A stretch of 64,000 bases of DNA from Streptomyces sp. TP-A0356 (GTDB taxonomy: Bacteria; Actinomycetota; Actinomycetes; Streptomycetales; Streptomycetaceae), in NCBI RefSeq assembly GCF_001417775.1, contig NZ_BBZJ01000020.1, positions 62,001-126,000 of the forward strand, given 5' to 3'. The notes beneath the pieces are model-generated. The model did not search any database. It was not told the DNA's origin and saw only the letters and a list, made by a program, of their open reading frames with translations. The translations under genes were made by a program, and so were the position numbers. This document shows positions 50,484 to 60,210 of the stretch, piece by piece; position 1 is the first letter of the stretch, and each line of letters opens with the position of its first letter.

Positions 50484-53267
50484 ATGCCACGGCGCACCCC
50501 ACGCAACGTCCTCGACAGACTGAGAACTCCCCGCAGATTTCCGAAGTTCCTCAAGGCGGCCGCGATATGCGCCCTCGTGGGGGGTCTTTTGTCGCCAATC
50601 CCCCAGGCCGCCGCTGCCGGTACCGCGTCCGCCGGCGACTACTGCGGCGGCCGGTGTTCGGACATCCTCCCGCCGGGCGAGAACGGCAACGCGACCCTCG
50701 TCGAGATCATCCTCAACCAGGCCTTCGGCACCCAGCCCGGCCACGCCGAGGACCAGCTCGGCCCCTACGCCAACCTGGCCACGGGCTACTCCGCCCTCAC
50801 CGACGCGAAGATCAACACCTTCTTCGACGACGCGTCGTTCGGGGTCCCTTCCGATCAAGTCGCTTCCACCGAGAAGCCCGCGGGCCGCGGCGACGTGGCG
50901 ATCGTCCGGGACAAGAAGACGGGCGTCCCGCACATCACCGGTACCACTCGATACGGCACCGAGTTCGGCGCCGGTTATGCCGCGGCCGAGGACCGGCTGT
51001 GGCTGATGGACGTCTTCCGGCACGTCGGACGCGGCCAGCTGACCTCCTTCGCGGGCGGCGCGCCCGCCAACCAGGGCCTGGAGCAGCAGTTCTGGCGCAA
51101 CGCTCCCTACACCGAGGCCGATCTGCAGGCCCAGATCGACAACGCGGTGGCCGCCGCCGGTGACCGCGGCAAGCAGGCCCTCGCCGACGTGGGCGCCTAT
51201 CTGAACGGCGTCAACGCCTACATCGACGCCTCCGACGGCGGCCGCTACTTCCCCGGCGAGTACGTCCTGACCGGCCACAAGGACTCCATCACCAACGCCG
51301 GCACCATCGACCACTTCAAGGTCACCGACCTGGTCGCGCTCGCCTCCGTCATCGGCGCGCTCTTCGGCTCGGGCGGTGGCGGCGAGGTCAACAACGCGAT
51401 CTCCCTGCTGGCCGCCCAGTCCAAGTACGGCGTGGCGGAGGGCACCAGGGTCTGGGAGTCCTTCCGTGAGCGCAACGACCCCGAGGCCGTCCTCACCGTC
51501 CACAACGGCGAGAGCTTCCCGTACGCGTCGAGGCCCGACAGCCCGCAGGGCGAGGCGCTGCCCGACGCCGGTTCGGTGACCCAGGAGCCGCTCGTCTACG
51601 ACCGCACCGGCAGCGCGACCACCTCCGGTGCCACCCGCGCGTCCACCACGGCGGCCACCACCGCACTGACCTCCGCCCGGCGCGGGATGTCCAACGCCCT
51701 CGTGGTGAGCGGCAAGTACACCGCGAGCGGCCACCCGATCGCCGTCTTCGGCCCGCAGACCGGCTACTTCGCACCCCAGCTGCTCATGCTCCAGGAGATC
51801 CAGGGACCGGGCATCAGCGCGCGCGGCGCCTCCTTCGCGGGGCTGAGCATGTATGTCGAACTGGGCCGTGGCCAGGACTACTCGTGGAGTGCCACGACCT
51901 CCGGCCAGGACATCATCGACACCTACGCGGTCGAACTGTGCCAGGACGACTACCACTACCTGTACCACGGCACCTGCACGGCCATGGACAAGGTCGAGCA
52001 GAAGAACTCCTGGTCACCGACGACCGCCGACTCCACCGCGGCCGGCTCCTACACGATGCGGGCCTGGCGCACCAGGTACGGGCCCGTGGAGTACCGCGCC
52101 ACCGTCGGCGGCAAGAAGGTCGCCTACACCACCCTGCGCTCGTCCTTCCTCCACGAGGCCGACTCGATCATCGGCTTCCAGATGCTGAACGACCCCGACT
52201 ACGTCAAGGGCCCGCAGGACTTCCAGAGCGCCGCGCAGCACATCAACTACACGTTCAACTGGTTCTACGCCGACTCCCAGCACACCGCGTACTACAACAG
52301 CGGCGACAACCCGGTGCGCTCGAGCGGCGTCGACGCCGACTTCCCGGTCTGGGCGCAGCCGGCCTACGAGTGGAGGAACTGGAACCCGGCGACGAACACG
52401 GCCGACTACACGCCGGCGTCCGAGCACCCCAACTCCATCGACCAGGACTACTACGTCTCCTGGAACAACAAGCAGGCCAAGGACTACACGACCGCGCCCT
52501 GGGGCGACGGGTCGGTCCACCGCGGCAATCTGCTGGAGGACCGGGTGAGGAAGCTGGTGGCCGCCGGTGGGGTGACCAGGTCCTCGCTGGTGAAGGCGAT
52601 GGCGGACGCGGCGCTGGCCGACCTGCGCGCGGAGGACGTGCTGCCGAGGCTTCTGAAGGTCGTCAACAGCTCGACGGTGACCGACTCGACGGCCGCGGCG
52701 GCGGTGAGCAAGCTGTCCGCCTGGGTGTCGGCGGGCGCTAGGCGCACGGAGACCTCGGCGGGCTCGAAGACCTACGCCGACGCCGAGGCGATCCGCATCC
52801 TGGACGCCTGGTGGCCGCTGCTGGTGAAGGCCGAGTTCGAGCCCGGTCTGGGCAGCGACCTCTACACGGCCATCGGTGGCAACCTGCCGGTCGACGAGTC
52901 CCCGTCGGCCGCGCACGGCCCGACCGGCGCGCACGCCGGAAGCTCCTTCCAGTACGGCTGGTGGAGCTATGTCGACAAGGACATCCGGGCGGTGCTCGGG
53001 GAGACGGCGCAGGGTCAGCTCGCGCGGCAGTACTGCGGCGGCGGCAGCCTCGGCTCGTGCCGCGACGTCCTGATCGGCACCCTCAAGCAGGCGGCCGGTA
53101 TGACGGCGTCCCAGGTCTATCCGGGCGACGACCAGTGCTCGGCCGGTGACCAGTGGTGCGCCGACTCGATCGTCCAGCGCACCCTGGGCGGTATCAAGCA
53201 CGGCAGGATCAGCTGGCAGAACCGGCCGACGTTCCAGCAGGTCGTGGAGTACACGTCGCACCGGTGA
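50484..53267 (+). CDS. Secreted penicillin acylase-family Ntn hydrolase
   Basis: A 927-residue precursor: signal peptide (about 20-46), alpha-chain (FGAGYAAAEDRLWLMDVFRHVGRG), a spacer (about 350-400), then RRGMSNALVVSG, in which Ser403 should become the N-terminal nucleophile of the beta chain after self-cleavage, and a beta chain with the late Asn/Arg region. Substrates in this family include beta-lactams, acyl-homoserine lactones and lipopeptide side chains; which applies is not readable. GGGAGGAG precedes the ATG. It converges on an alpha/beta hydrolase gene. Confidence 0.92.
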   Translation: MPRRTPRNVLDRLRTPRRFPKFLKAAAICALVGGLLSPIPQAAAAGTASAGDYCGGRCSDILPPGENGNATLVEIILNQAFGTQPGHAEDQLGPYANLATGYSALTDAKINTFFDDASFGVPSDQVASTEKPAGRGDVAIVRDKKTGVPHITGTTRYGTEFGAGYAAAEDRLWLMDVFRHVGRGQLTSFAGGAPANQGLEQQFWRNAPYTEADLQAQIDNAVAAAGDRGKQALADVGAYLNGVNAYIDASDGGRYFPGEYVLTGHKDSITNAGTIDHFKVTDLVALASVIGALFGSGGGGEVNNAISLLAAQSKYGVAEGTRVWESFRERNDPEAVLTVHNGESFPYASRPDSPQGEALPDAGSVTQEPLVYDRTGSATTSGATRASTTAATTALTSARRGMSNALVVSGKYTASGHPIAVFGPQTGYFAPQLLMLQEIQGPGISARGASFAGLSMYVELGRGQDYSWSATTSGQDIIDTYAVELCQDDYHYLYHGTCTAMDKVEQKNSWSPTTADSTAAGSYTMRAWRTRYGPVEYRATVGGKKVAYTTLRSSFLHEADSIIGFQMLNDPDYVKGPQDFQSAAQHINYTFNWFYADSQHTAYYNSGDNPVRSSGVDADFPVWAQPAYEWRNWNPATNTADYTPASEHPNSIDQDYYVSWNNKQAKDYTTAPWGDGSVHRGNLLEDRVRKLVAAGGVTRSSLVKAMADAALADLRAEDVLPRLLKVVNSSTVTDSTAAAAVSKLSAWVSAGARRTETSAGSKTYADAEAIRILDAWWPLLVKAEFEPGLGSDLYTAIGGNLPVDESPSAAHGPTGAHAGSSFQYGWWSYVDKDIRAVLGETAQGQLARQYCGGGSLGSCRDVLIGTLKQAAGMTASQVYPGDDQCSAGDQWCADSIVQRTLGGIKHGRISWQNRPTFQQVVEYTSHR

Positions 53268-53278
53268 AACGTACGAAC

Positions 53279-53309
53279 GGCGGCGGGTCAGCCCACCCGG
53301 CCCGCCGCC
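53279..53309. terminator. Convergent terminator hairpin
   Basis: GGCGGCGGG and CCCGCCGCC, 13-nt loop, between the acylase gene and the hydrolase gene; the right half overlaps the hydrolase stop region. Confidence 0.55.
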
Positions 53310-54604
53310 AGCACCACCTGGGCCAGCTCCGGATGCAGGATGTCGCTGTGCGCGCCCGAGGGCGGGTCGCCGTGGCAGACCACCGCGGCGGCGTCGATGT
53401 TGACGCAGCCGGACGTGGGCAAGGGGGAGACCAAGGCCTGTTGCAGGGACAGCGCGGTCGTGCCCGGCACCGCCTGCACCCCGTCGTGCCCCATGGCGCC
53501 CCACCGGACGCCCAGCAGCCCGCCGATGTCGAGGCCGGCGAACGAACGGTCGTCGTCGGCCATCCGCGAGGCCAGCGGGTACATCGTGCCCAGGGCGCTG
53601 TCGAAGCGGGAGTAGCAGCAGACGAGGGGACCGTCGACGCGGTTCTGCTGCCCCTGCAGAACACCGCCGGTGTGGTCGTCGTCGGGCACCCGGGCGGCGA
53701 ACGCGTAGTGGGAGAAGGCCCCTTGGAGCAGGGTCACGGACTTCACCGTGCGCACTCCGGCGGGCAGCCCCCGCAGCGCGAACGACACCAGCCGCCCGCC
53801 GAAGCTGTGCCCCACCAGATGTACCCGCACGTCCGTCGCCGCGTTCGCGAGCCGTCCGATGGCCGGGCCGAGCCCGCGCTCACCGACCGTGCCGGCGCGC
53901 TGTTTCATCGCGTAGTACGTCGCCTGCCGCAGCAGCTCGCGGGCCCCGTCCCATGGGTTGGGCAGCGTGAACGACTCCTGGCCGCCCGGCGATTCCAGCC
54001 CGGCCAGCGCTTGCGCGAGGACTTGGCAAACCTCTGCGGCGGACCCGGTGAACATCGCGGGCTCGCTCTGGGGCACCCCCTCCGTCACCGTGTCCGCCGT
54101 GAACCGCGCCGGCCCTCCCGTCGGCACCACCTCGACGAGCCCCCGCACCAGCCGCCCGAACTCCTCCAACTCGGTCTGGCCGCCAGTGTGTCGATCCAGC
54201 ATCAGGGCGATCCGGTCGATGACCGCCGCCCGGCCCGGAAAGGTCTTCAGCAGTGCCTGCCGGGTGTCCTTGTCGAGCGCCTGCCGCGGCGGCAGCTCGG
54301 CGACGACGGCACGCGGGAAGTCGGGGATCGGCTCGTCCGAGAACAGCATCGACGGCCAGATCACGCCGACGTAGCCGATCCTGGCCGCGGGTGCGAGCTG
54401 CGGAAACGGTGCGAAGAAGTGGCCGTAGAGACTGGTCGCTCCCGACCGGTCGTTGTTCCAGCCGTGTGCGAAGACGATCAGGTCACGGACGTCGTGCCGC
54501 GTGACCTCGGCGATCAGCCGGTCCCGCTCGGCGGCGTCCACGTCCCCGTCCGCGTCGAAGGTCAGCTCCCAGTAGGGACTCACGCTCATTGCCGATACCG
54601 CCAT
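53288..54604 (-). CDS. Alpha/beta hydrolase
   Basis: A 438-residue protein with DLIVFAHGWNNDRSGATSLYGHFF (oxyanion region) and VHLVGHSFGGRLVSFAL (nucleophile Ser in GHSFGG), so a lipase/esterase-like fold. No signal peptide. The start MAVSAMSVS is supported by AAGGGGG 6 bp upstream. It may be a serine peptidase or esterase; the substrate is unknown. It diverges from the SDR operon. Confidence 0.8.
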   Translation of the reverse strand: MAVSAMSVSPYWELTFDADGDVDAAERDRLIAEVTRHDVRDLIVFAHGWNNDRSGATSLYGHFFAPFPQLAPAARIGYVGVIWPSMLFSDEPIPDFPRAVVAELPPRQALDKDTRQALLKTFPGRAAVIDRIALMLDRHTGGQTELEEFGRLVRGLVEVVPTGGPARFTADTVTEGVPQSEPAMFTGSAAEVCQVLAQALAGLESPGGQESFTLPNPWDGARELLRQATYYAMKQRAGTVGERGLGPAIGRLANAATDVRVHLVGHSFGGRLVSFALRGLPAGVRTVKSVTLLQGAFSHYAFAARVPDDDHTGGVLQGQQNRVDGPLVCCYSRFDSALGTMYPLASRMADDDRSFAGLDIGGLLGVRWGAMGHDGVQAVPGTTALSLQQALVSPLPTSGCVNIDAAAVVCHGDPPSGAHSDILHPELAQVVLAAGRVG

Positions 54605-54752
54605 GACAGGCCCCCTTCGCCCCGAGGTCGAGTGCGCTGTGGGGCGCATCGTCCTGCCGGTGGGGGAGGTTGGCCATATGTCATGCCGCATCCGTACACG
54701 AGACCGGCGGAGTCCGTGACCGGGTCCATACCGAGGCAGCCTTCCCTCGCTA

Positions 54753-54768
54753 CATACCGACTGGTTAG
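54753..54768. promoter_or_regulatory. TetR-type operator copy upstream of the SDR operon
   Basis: CATACCGACTGGTTAG matches the CATACCGACYGGT core of two other promoters in this window. A partial extra copy (CATACCGA) lies 27 bp upstream. It is about 65 bp before the SDR start. Confidence 0.75.
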
Positions 54769-54830
54769 TCTGACGCTCGCAGCAGAGCCGACTGCAGCAG
54801 AGCCGATTCGCGTCGCGTCGAAGGAGACCG

Positions 54831-55595
54831 ATGGTGGAAGCCGTGCAGGATGCGGGAGTGGTCGTCACCGGAGCGGGGGGCGGCATCGGAGCCGCGCTGG
54901 CCCGCCGCTTCGCCGCCGAGGGGGCCCGGGTCGTCGTCAACGACCTGGACGCCGGCCGGGCGCGGGCCGTGGCCGACGAGATCGGCGGCATCGCGGTCCC
55001 GGGCGACGCCTCCGCGATCGTGACCGAGGCGCGGGAGGCCCTCGGCGGCACGGTGGACGTCTACTGCGCCAACGCGGGCCTCGGCTCCGGCGGCACCGAG
55101 GCCGCCGACGAGGAGGTGTGGGCGCAGGCCTGGGACGTGAACGTCATGGCGCACGTACGGGCCGCCCGCGCGCTCCTGCCCGCCTGGCTGGAGCGCGGCC
55201 GGGGCCGGTTCGTCTCCACCGTCTCCGCCGCCGGACTGCTCACCATGATCGGCGCCGCCCCGTACAGCGTCACCAAGCACGGGGCCTACGCCTTCGCCGA
55301 GTGGCTCTCGCTGACGTACCGGCACCGCGGCCTCAAGGTCCACGCGATCTGTCCCCAGGGCGTGCGCACCGACATGCTGACCGCCTCCGGCAGCGCCGGT
55401 GATCTCGTGCTCGCACCCACCGCGATCGGGCCCGAGGACGTCGCCGACGCGCTCTTCAAGGGCATCGCGGAGGACCGGTTCCTGATCCTGCCGCACCCCG
55501 AGGCCGCCGCGTACTACCAGGCGCGCGCCACCGAGCCGGACCGCTGGCTGACCAATATGAACCACATCCAGCAGAAGTGGGAGGCGGTCCGGTGA
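54831..55595 (+). CDS. Short-chain dehydrogenase/reductase
   Basis: A 254-residue SDR with TGAGGGIG (cofactor), VNDLDAG (NAD type), NAG, and the Ser/Tyr/Lys triad (STVSAAGLL, YSVTK). Overlaps the acyl-CoA ligase gene by 4 bp. It likely oxidises a hydroxyacyl or alcohol intermediate in the same pathway. Confidence 0.9.
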   Translation: MVEAVQDAGVVVTGAGGGIGAALARRFAAEGARVVVNDLDAGRARAVADEIGGIAVPGDASAIVTEAREALGGTVDVYCANAGLGSGGTEAADEEVWAQAWDVNVMAHVRAARALLPAWLERGRGRFVSTVSAAGLLTMIGAAPYSVTKHGAYAFAEWLSLTYRHRGLKVHAICPQGVRTDMLTASGSAGDLVLAPTAIGPEDVADALFKGIAEDRFLILPHPEAAAYYQARATEPDRWLTNMNHIQQKWEAVR

Positions 55596-57250
55596 CCGCC
55601 TCCCGTTACGCCGCCAAGCCCTGGCTCGCCCTTCTCGACGACGCCCAGCGCGCCCCGATCAGCCCCGCCGAGTCCCTGGTGCACGCCCTGCGCGAGGCCC
55701 CCGCCGACCGCACCGCCCTCGCCTACTTCGACGGCCGGATCACCTACGCCGAACTGAACGAGCTGACCGACTCCGTCGCCGGGTACCTGGCCGCCCACGG
55801 CCTCCGGCGCGGCGACCGCGTCGCGATCCTGCTGCAGAACTCCCCGCACTTCGTGCTCGCCCTGCTCGGTGCCTGGAAGGCCGGCGCGACCGTCGTGCCC
55901 GTCAACCCGATGTACAAGTCGGGCGAGGTCACCCACATCCTCAAGGACGCGGACGTGACGGCCCTGGTCTGCTCCGACCGCGCCTGGGAGTCGTATCTGC
56001 GCCGGACGGCCGCCGGCTCGCCGGTCCGTATCGTGCTCACCGCCTGCGAACGGGACCTCCAGACCCGCGACGACACACGCGTACTGGCCTTCGAGCGGCT
56101 GCCGGTGGCCGCCGACGCCGACGATCTCGTGACCGTCGCCCGCCAGGGGGACAAGGCTCCCGAGGGCCGCGCCCCGAGCCCGTCCGACATCGCGCTGATC
56201 AGCTACACCTCGGGCACCAGCGGCACCCCCAAGGGGGCCACCAACACGCACGGCAACATCATGTACAACGCCGAGCGGCAGCGGACGGGCCTCGGCCTGC
56301 CCGAGGCGCCGGTCTACTTCGCGCTGGCGCCCCTGTTCCACATCACCGGGATGGTCTGCGAGCTCGGGGCCTGCCTCACCAGTGGGGGCACGCTCGTCCT
56401 GGCCTACCGCTTCGAGGCGGGCGTCGTCCTCGACGCGTTCGCCGAGCACCGGCCGCACTACACCGTGGGCCCGTCGACCGCCTTCATGGCGCTGGCCGCC
56501 CACCCGTCCGTCACACCCGACCACTTCGCCTCCTTCCGGATCATCTCCTCCGGCGGGGCCCCGCTGCCGCCCGCCCTGGTGGAGAGGTTCCGGTCCGGCT
56601 TCGGGCCGTACATCCGCAACGGGTACGGCCTCACCGAGTGCACCGCCCCCTGTGCCTCCGTGCCGCCCGGCCGGGAAGCCCCCGTGGACCCGGTCTCCGG
56701 GACGCTGGCCGTCGGCGTGCCGGGTCCCGACACGGTCGTGCGCATCGTCGACGACCAGGGCGCGGAGGTGCCGTTCGGCGAACAGGGCGAGATAGTCGTA
56801 CGAGGTCCGCAGGTCGTCCCCGGCTACTGGCGGCGACCCGAGGCCACCGCGGAGACCTTCCCGGACGGCGAGCTGCGCACCGGCGACATCGGCTTCATGG
56901 ACGAGCGGGGCTGGCTGTACGTCGTCGACCGCAAGAAGGACATGATCAACGCGTCCGGCTTCAAGGTGTGGCCGCGCGAGGTCGAGGACGTCCTGTACAC
57001 CCACCCGGCGGTGCGCGAGGCGGCCGTGGTCGGGGTGCCGGACGGTTACCGCGGGGAGACCGTCAAGGCGTACATCAGCCTGCGGCCCGGCGCCGAGACG
57101 GACCCGGACGCGCTGGCCGCGTACTGCAAGGAGAGACTGGCCGCTTACAAATACCCCCGTCAGGTGGAGATCCTGCCCGACCTGCCGAAGACGGCGAGTG
57201 GGAAGATCCTCCGTCGGGAACTGCGATCCCGGTCGCAGCCGAGCCAGTAG
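55592..57250 (+). CDS. AMP-forming acyl-CoA ligase
   Basis: A 552-residue ANL enzyme: P-loop-like YTSGTSGTPKG, APLFHITGM, NGYGLTE, TGDIGFMDERGWLYVVDRKKDMINASGFKVWPREVE and the terminal Lys motif PKTASGKILRREL. It activates a fatty or related acid to its CoA thioester. GTG start overlapping the SDR stop. Confidence 0.93.
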   Translation: MTASRYAAKPWLALLDDAQRAPISPAESLVHALREAPADRTALAYFDGRITYAELNELTDSVAGYLAAHGLRRGDRVAILLQNSPHFVLALLGAWKAGATVVPVNPMYKSGEVTHILKDADVTALVCSDRAWESYLRRTAAGSPVRIVLTACERDLQTRDDTRVLAFERLPVAADADDLVTVARQGDKAPEGRAPSPSDIALISYTSGTSGTPKGATNTHGNIMYNAERQRTGLGLPEAPVYFALAPLFHITGMVCELGACLTSGGTLVLAYRFEAGVVLDAFAEHRPHYTVGPSTAFMALAAHPSVTPDHFASFRIISSGGAPLPPALVERFRSGFGPYIRNGYGLTECTAPCASVPPGREAPVDPVSGTLAVGVPGPDTVVRIVDDQGAEVPFGEQGEIVVRGPQVVPGYWRRPEATAETFPDGELRTGDIGFMDERGWLYVVDRKKDMINASGFKVWPREVEDVLYTHPAVREAAVVGVPDGYRGETVKAYISLRPGAETDPDALAAYCKERLAAYKYPRQVEILPDLPKTASGKILRRELRSRSQPSQ

Positions 57251-57267
57251 ACATCGAGGAAAGGCAG

Positions 57268-57870
57268 GTGGCGGCAGTGCCCAGAACGACGGACGGGGAC
57301 GGTACGCCCGTCCCGCAGCGGCTGCTGGCCGCCGCCACCCGGCTCTTCGCCGATCAGGGGTACGACCGCACCTCCGTACAGGAGATCGTCGAGGCGGCCG
57401 GCGTCACCAAGGGCGCGCTGTACCACTACTTCGGGTCGAAGGACGATCTGCTGCACGAGGTGTACGCGCGTGTGCTGCGTGTGCAGCAGGAGCGCCTCGA
57501 CGCCTTCGCGGACGCCGACGAGCCGGTCGAGAAGCGGCTGCGGGACGCGGCCGCGGACGTCGTCGTCACCACGATCGAGAACCTCGACGACGCGATGATC
57601 TTCTTCCGTTCCATGCACCATCTCAGCCCCGAGAAGAACAAGCAGGTACGGGCCGAACGACGGCGCTATCACGAGCGCTTCCGCGCCCTGATCGAGGAGG
57701 GCCAGAAGGCGGGCGTGTTCTCCTCCGCCACGCCCGCCGACCTGGTCGTCGACTACCACTTCGGCTCCGTGCACCATCTGTCGACGTGGTACCGCCCGGA
57801 CGGGCCGCTCAGCCCCCAGCAGGTCGCCGACCACCTGGCGGACCTGCTGCTGCGCGCGCTGCGTCCGTAG
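57268..57870 (+). CDS. TetR-family regulator of the acyl-CoA pathway genes
   Basis: A 200-residue protein: helix-turn-helix LLAAATRLFADQGYDRTSVQEIVEAAGVTKGALYHYFGSKDDLLHEV and a FadR/KstR2-like C-terminal domain (FRSMHHLSPEKNKQVRAERRRYHERFRALIEEGQ). It is 17 bp downstream of the ligase gene, so cotranscribed. It is the best candidate to bind the CATACCGACYGGT sites. Confidence 0.88.
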   Translation: MAAVPRTTDGDGTPVPQRLLAAATRLFADQGYDRTSVQEIVEAAGVTKGALYHYFGSKDDLLHEVYARVLRVQQERLDAFADADEPVEKRLRDAAADVVVTTIENLDDAMIFFRSMHHLSPEKNKQVRAERRRYHERFRALIEEGQKAGVFSSATPADLVVDYHFGSVHHLSTWYRPDGPLSPQQVADHLADLLLRALRP

Positions 57871-57887
57871 CGGGTCGATGCACACGC

Positions 57888-57921
57888 GCAAGGGGCGGCC
57901 GCCGGTGCGGCCGCCCCTTGC
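57888..57921. terminator. Bidirectional terminator tetR/acyl-CoA dehydrogenase
   Basis: A perfect 15-bp stem (GCAAGGGGCGGCCGC and complement) with the tetraloop CGGT in a 57-bp convergent gap. Confidence 0.9.
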
Positions 57922-57927
57922 CCAGGC

Positions 57928-59142
57928 TCAGAGGTACTTCTTCAGCTCCCGGCGCGCCAGCGACCGCTGGTGCACCTCGTCCGGACCGTCCGCGATCCTC
58001 AGCGTCCGGGCGCCCGCCCAGAGCTCGGCCAGCGGGAAGTCCTGGCTCACACCACCCGCGCCGTACAGCTGCACCGCCTTGTCGATGATGTCGACGACCG
58101 TTCGCGGAGTGGCGATCTTGATGGCCTGGATCTCGGTGTGGGCGCCCTTGTTGCCGACGGTGTCCATCATCCACGCGGTCTTCAGGACCAGCAGCCGCAG
58201 CTGCTCGACGGCCACGCGCGCGTCGGCGATCCAGTTGTGGACCACGCCCTGCTGGGCCAGCGGCTTGCCGAACGCCGCCCGGGTCACCGCCCGCCTGCAC
58301 ATCAGCTCGATCGCCCGCTCGGCCATGCCGATCAGACGCATGCAGTGGTGGATGCGCCCGGGGCCGAGACGGGCCTGGGCGATGGCGAAGCCGCCGCCCT
58401 CCTCGCCGATCAGGTTCGACAGCGGCACGCGCGCGTGGTCGAGGACCACCTCGGCATGACCGCCGTGATAGTGGTCCTCGTAGCCGTACACCTGCATCGC
58501 ACGCCGGACGTGTACGCCGGGGGTGTCGCGCGGGACCAGCACCATGGACTGCTGACGGCGGATGTCGGACCCGTCCGGGTCCGTCTTGCCCATCACGATG
58601 AAGATCCTGCAGTCCGGGTTCATCGCCCCGGAGATGTACCACTTGCGGCCGGTGATGACGTACTCGTCGCCGTCCCGCTCGATGTGCGTGGTGATGTTGG
58701 TGGCGTCCGAGGAGGCCACCTCGGGCTCGGTCATCGCGAACGCCGAGCGGATCTCACCGGCGAGCAGGGGCTGGAGCCACTGCTTCTTCTGCCGCTCGTC
58801 GCCGAACTGCGCGAGCACCTCCATGTTGCCCGTGTCGGGCGCCGCACAGTTCAGCGCGGTGGGCGCCAGCTGCGGCGAGCGGCCGGTGATCTCGGCGAGC
58901 GGGGCGTACTGGAGGTTGGTGAGGCCCGCGCCATACTCGGAGTCCGGCAGGAAGAGGTTCCACAGGCCCTGCCGGCGGGCCTCGGCCTTCAGCTCCTCGA
59001 CGATCGCGGGGGTGTCCCACGGCGAGGCGAGCTGCGCGCGCTGCTCGTGGGCGACGGCCTCCGCCGGGTAGACGTACTCGTCCATGAAGGTGAGCAGCTT
59101 GGCGCGCAGCTCCTCGGTGCGCGCGTCGAATGCGAAGTCCAT
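57928..59142 (-). CDS. Acyl-CoA dehydrogenase, ACAD10/11-like
   Basis: A 404-residue flavoenzyme: MTEPEVASSDATNI, GRKWYISGAMN, and RIADGPDEVHQRSLARREL at the C-terminus, where the usual Glu-Gly-Thr motif of fatty-acid dehydrogenases is replaced by Asp-Gly-Pro. This is the pattern of ACAD10/11 and its bacterial relatives. It directly follows the APH-like kinase gene (6-bp gap) and ends at a hairpin terminator. Confidence 0.9.
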   Translation of the reverse strand: MDFAFDARTEELRAKLLTFMDEYVYPAEAVAHEQRAQLASPWDTPAIVEELKAEARRQGLWNLFLPDSEYGAGLTNLQYAPLAEITGRSPQLAPTALNCAAPDTGNMEVLAQFGDERQKKQWLQPLLAGEIRSAFAMTEPEVASSDATNITTHIERDGDEYVITGRKWYISGAMNPDCRIFIVMGKTDPDGSDIRRQQSMVLVPRDTPGVHVRRAMQVYGYEDHYHGGHAEVVLDHARVPLSNLIGEEGGGFAIAQARLGPGRIHHCMRLIGMAERAIELMCRRAVTRAAFGKPLAQQGVVHNWIADARVAVEQLRLLVLKTAWMMDTVGNKGAHTEIQAIKIATPRTVVDIIDKAVQLYGAGGVSQDFPLAELWAGARTLRIADGPDEVHQRSLARRELKKYL

Positions 59143-59148
59143 GGCGGA

Positions 59149-60171
59149 TCAGCCCTCCTGAAGGGTGGTCAGGCCGTGTTCGATGAAGACGGGCACCAGT
59201 TCGCCGATGCGGTCGAAGCCGGCACCGACCGTCTGGCCCAGCGTGTAGCGGTAGTGGATGCCCTCCAGGATCACGGCGAGCTTGAACCAGGCGAACGCCG
59301 TGTACCAGGGCACGGCCGTGACGTCACGCCCCGAGCGGGCGGCGTACCGGTGGATCAGCTCGGCCGGGTCCGGGTGCCCCGCGGCCGTGGCGGTGGTGGA
59401 GATGGGGGAGTCGGGCAGCCTGAGCGGCACGCTGTACATCACCAGCAGGCCCACGTCCGTGAGCGGGTCGCCGAGCGTGGACATCTCCCAGTCGAGGATG
59501 GCGGCGATCCGGTCGTCGTCGCCGAGCAGCACGTTGTCCAGGCGGTAGTCCCCGTGGATCACCGTGGGCGCGGGAGAGGCCGGCAGTTCGCGGCCGAGTG
59601 CCGCGTGCAGCTCGTCGATGCCGGGCAGCTCGCGGTTGCGGGACGCGTCCAACTGCTTGCCCCAGCGGCGCAGTTGACGGTCCAGGAAGCCCTCCGGGCG
59701 GCCGAAGTCCGCGAGCCCCACCTCGCCGGGGTCCACCGCGTGCAGCTCGACCAGCGTGTCCACCAGACCGAGGATCGCCTCCCTGGTGCGCTGCGGGCCG
59801 AGGGGGTCCAGCTGCTCGGCGGTGCGGTAGGGGGTGCCCTCGACGAAGTCCATCACGTAGAAGGGGGCGCCCAGCACCGAATCGTCCTCGCACAGCAGCA
59901 CCGGACGCGGCACCGGAACGGCCGTCGGGTGGAGCGCACTGATCACCCGGTGCTCACGCTTCATGTCGTGCGCGGTGGCCAGGACGTGCCCGAGCGGGGG
60001 ACGCCGTACGACCCACCGGTCGGTGCCGTCCGAGACGGCGTAGGTGAGGTTCGACCGCCCGCCCTCGATCAGCCGGCCGGTCAGGGGGCCGTTCACCAGT
60101 CCGGGCCGCTCGGTGTCGAGCAGGCCGCGCAGCCGGTCGAGATCGAGACCTGGCGGGTGGTCTGGGCTCAT
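59149..60171 (-). CDS. APH-like phosphotransferase, likely acyl-CoA kinase
   Basis: A 340-residue APH-fold kinase: IHGDYRLDNVLL (catalytic Asp) and LDWEMSTLGDPLTDVGLL (metal Asp). TAGGAG lies 6 bp before the ATG; two upstream ATGs would read through the operator. Paired with an ACAD10/11-like dehydrogenase it fits a kinase that phosphorylates 4-hydroxyacyl-CoA before phosphate elimination (as in mammalian ACAD10/11 or the bacterial Lva pathway). Antibiotic resistance is unlikely. Confidence 0.85.
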   Translation of the reverse strand: MSPDHPPGLDLDRLRGLLDTERPGLVNGPLTGRLIEGGRSNLTYAVSDGTDRWVVRRPPLGHVLATAHDMKREHRVISALHPTAVPVPRPVLLCEDDSVLGAPFYVMDFVEGTPYRTAEQLDPLGPQRTREAILGLVDTLVELHAVDPGEVGLADFGRPEGFLDRQLRRWGKQLDASRNRELPGIDELHAALGRELPASPAPTVIHGDYRLDNVLLGDDDRIAAILDWEMSTLGDPLTDVGLLVMYSVPLRLPDSPISTTATAAGHPDPAELIHRYAARSGRDVTAVPWYTAFAWFKLAVILEGIHYRYTLGQTVGAGFDRIGELVPVFIEHGLTTLQEG

Positions 60172-60210
60172 CGTTGCTCCTACGGGCATGGAAACAGGAC
60201 CTGCCTCATG

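Noticed and set aside
59149..60171. Aminoglycoside resistance gene
   Set aside because: The APH fold is present, but the adjacent ACAD10/11-like gene and shared catabolic operator point to metabolism.
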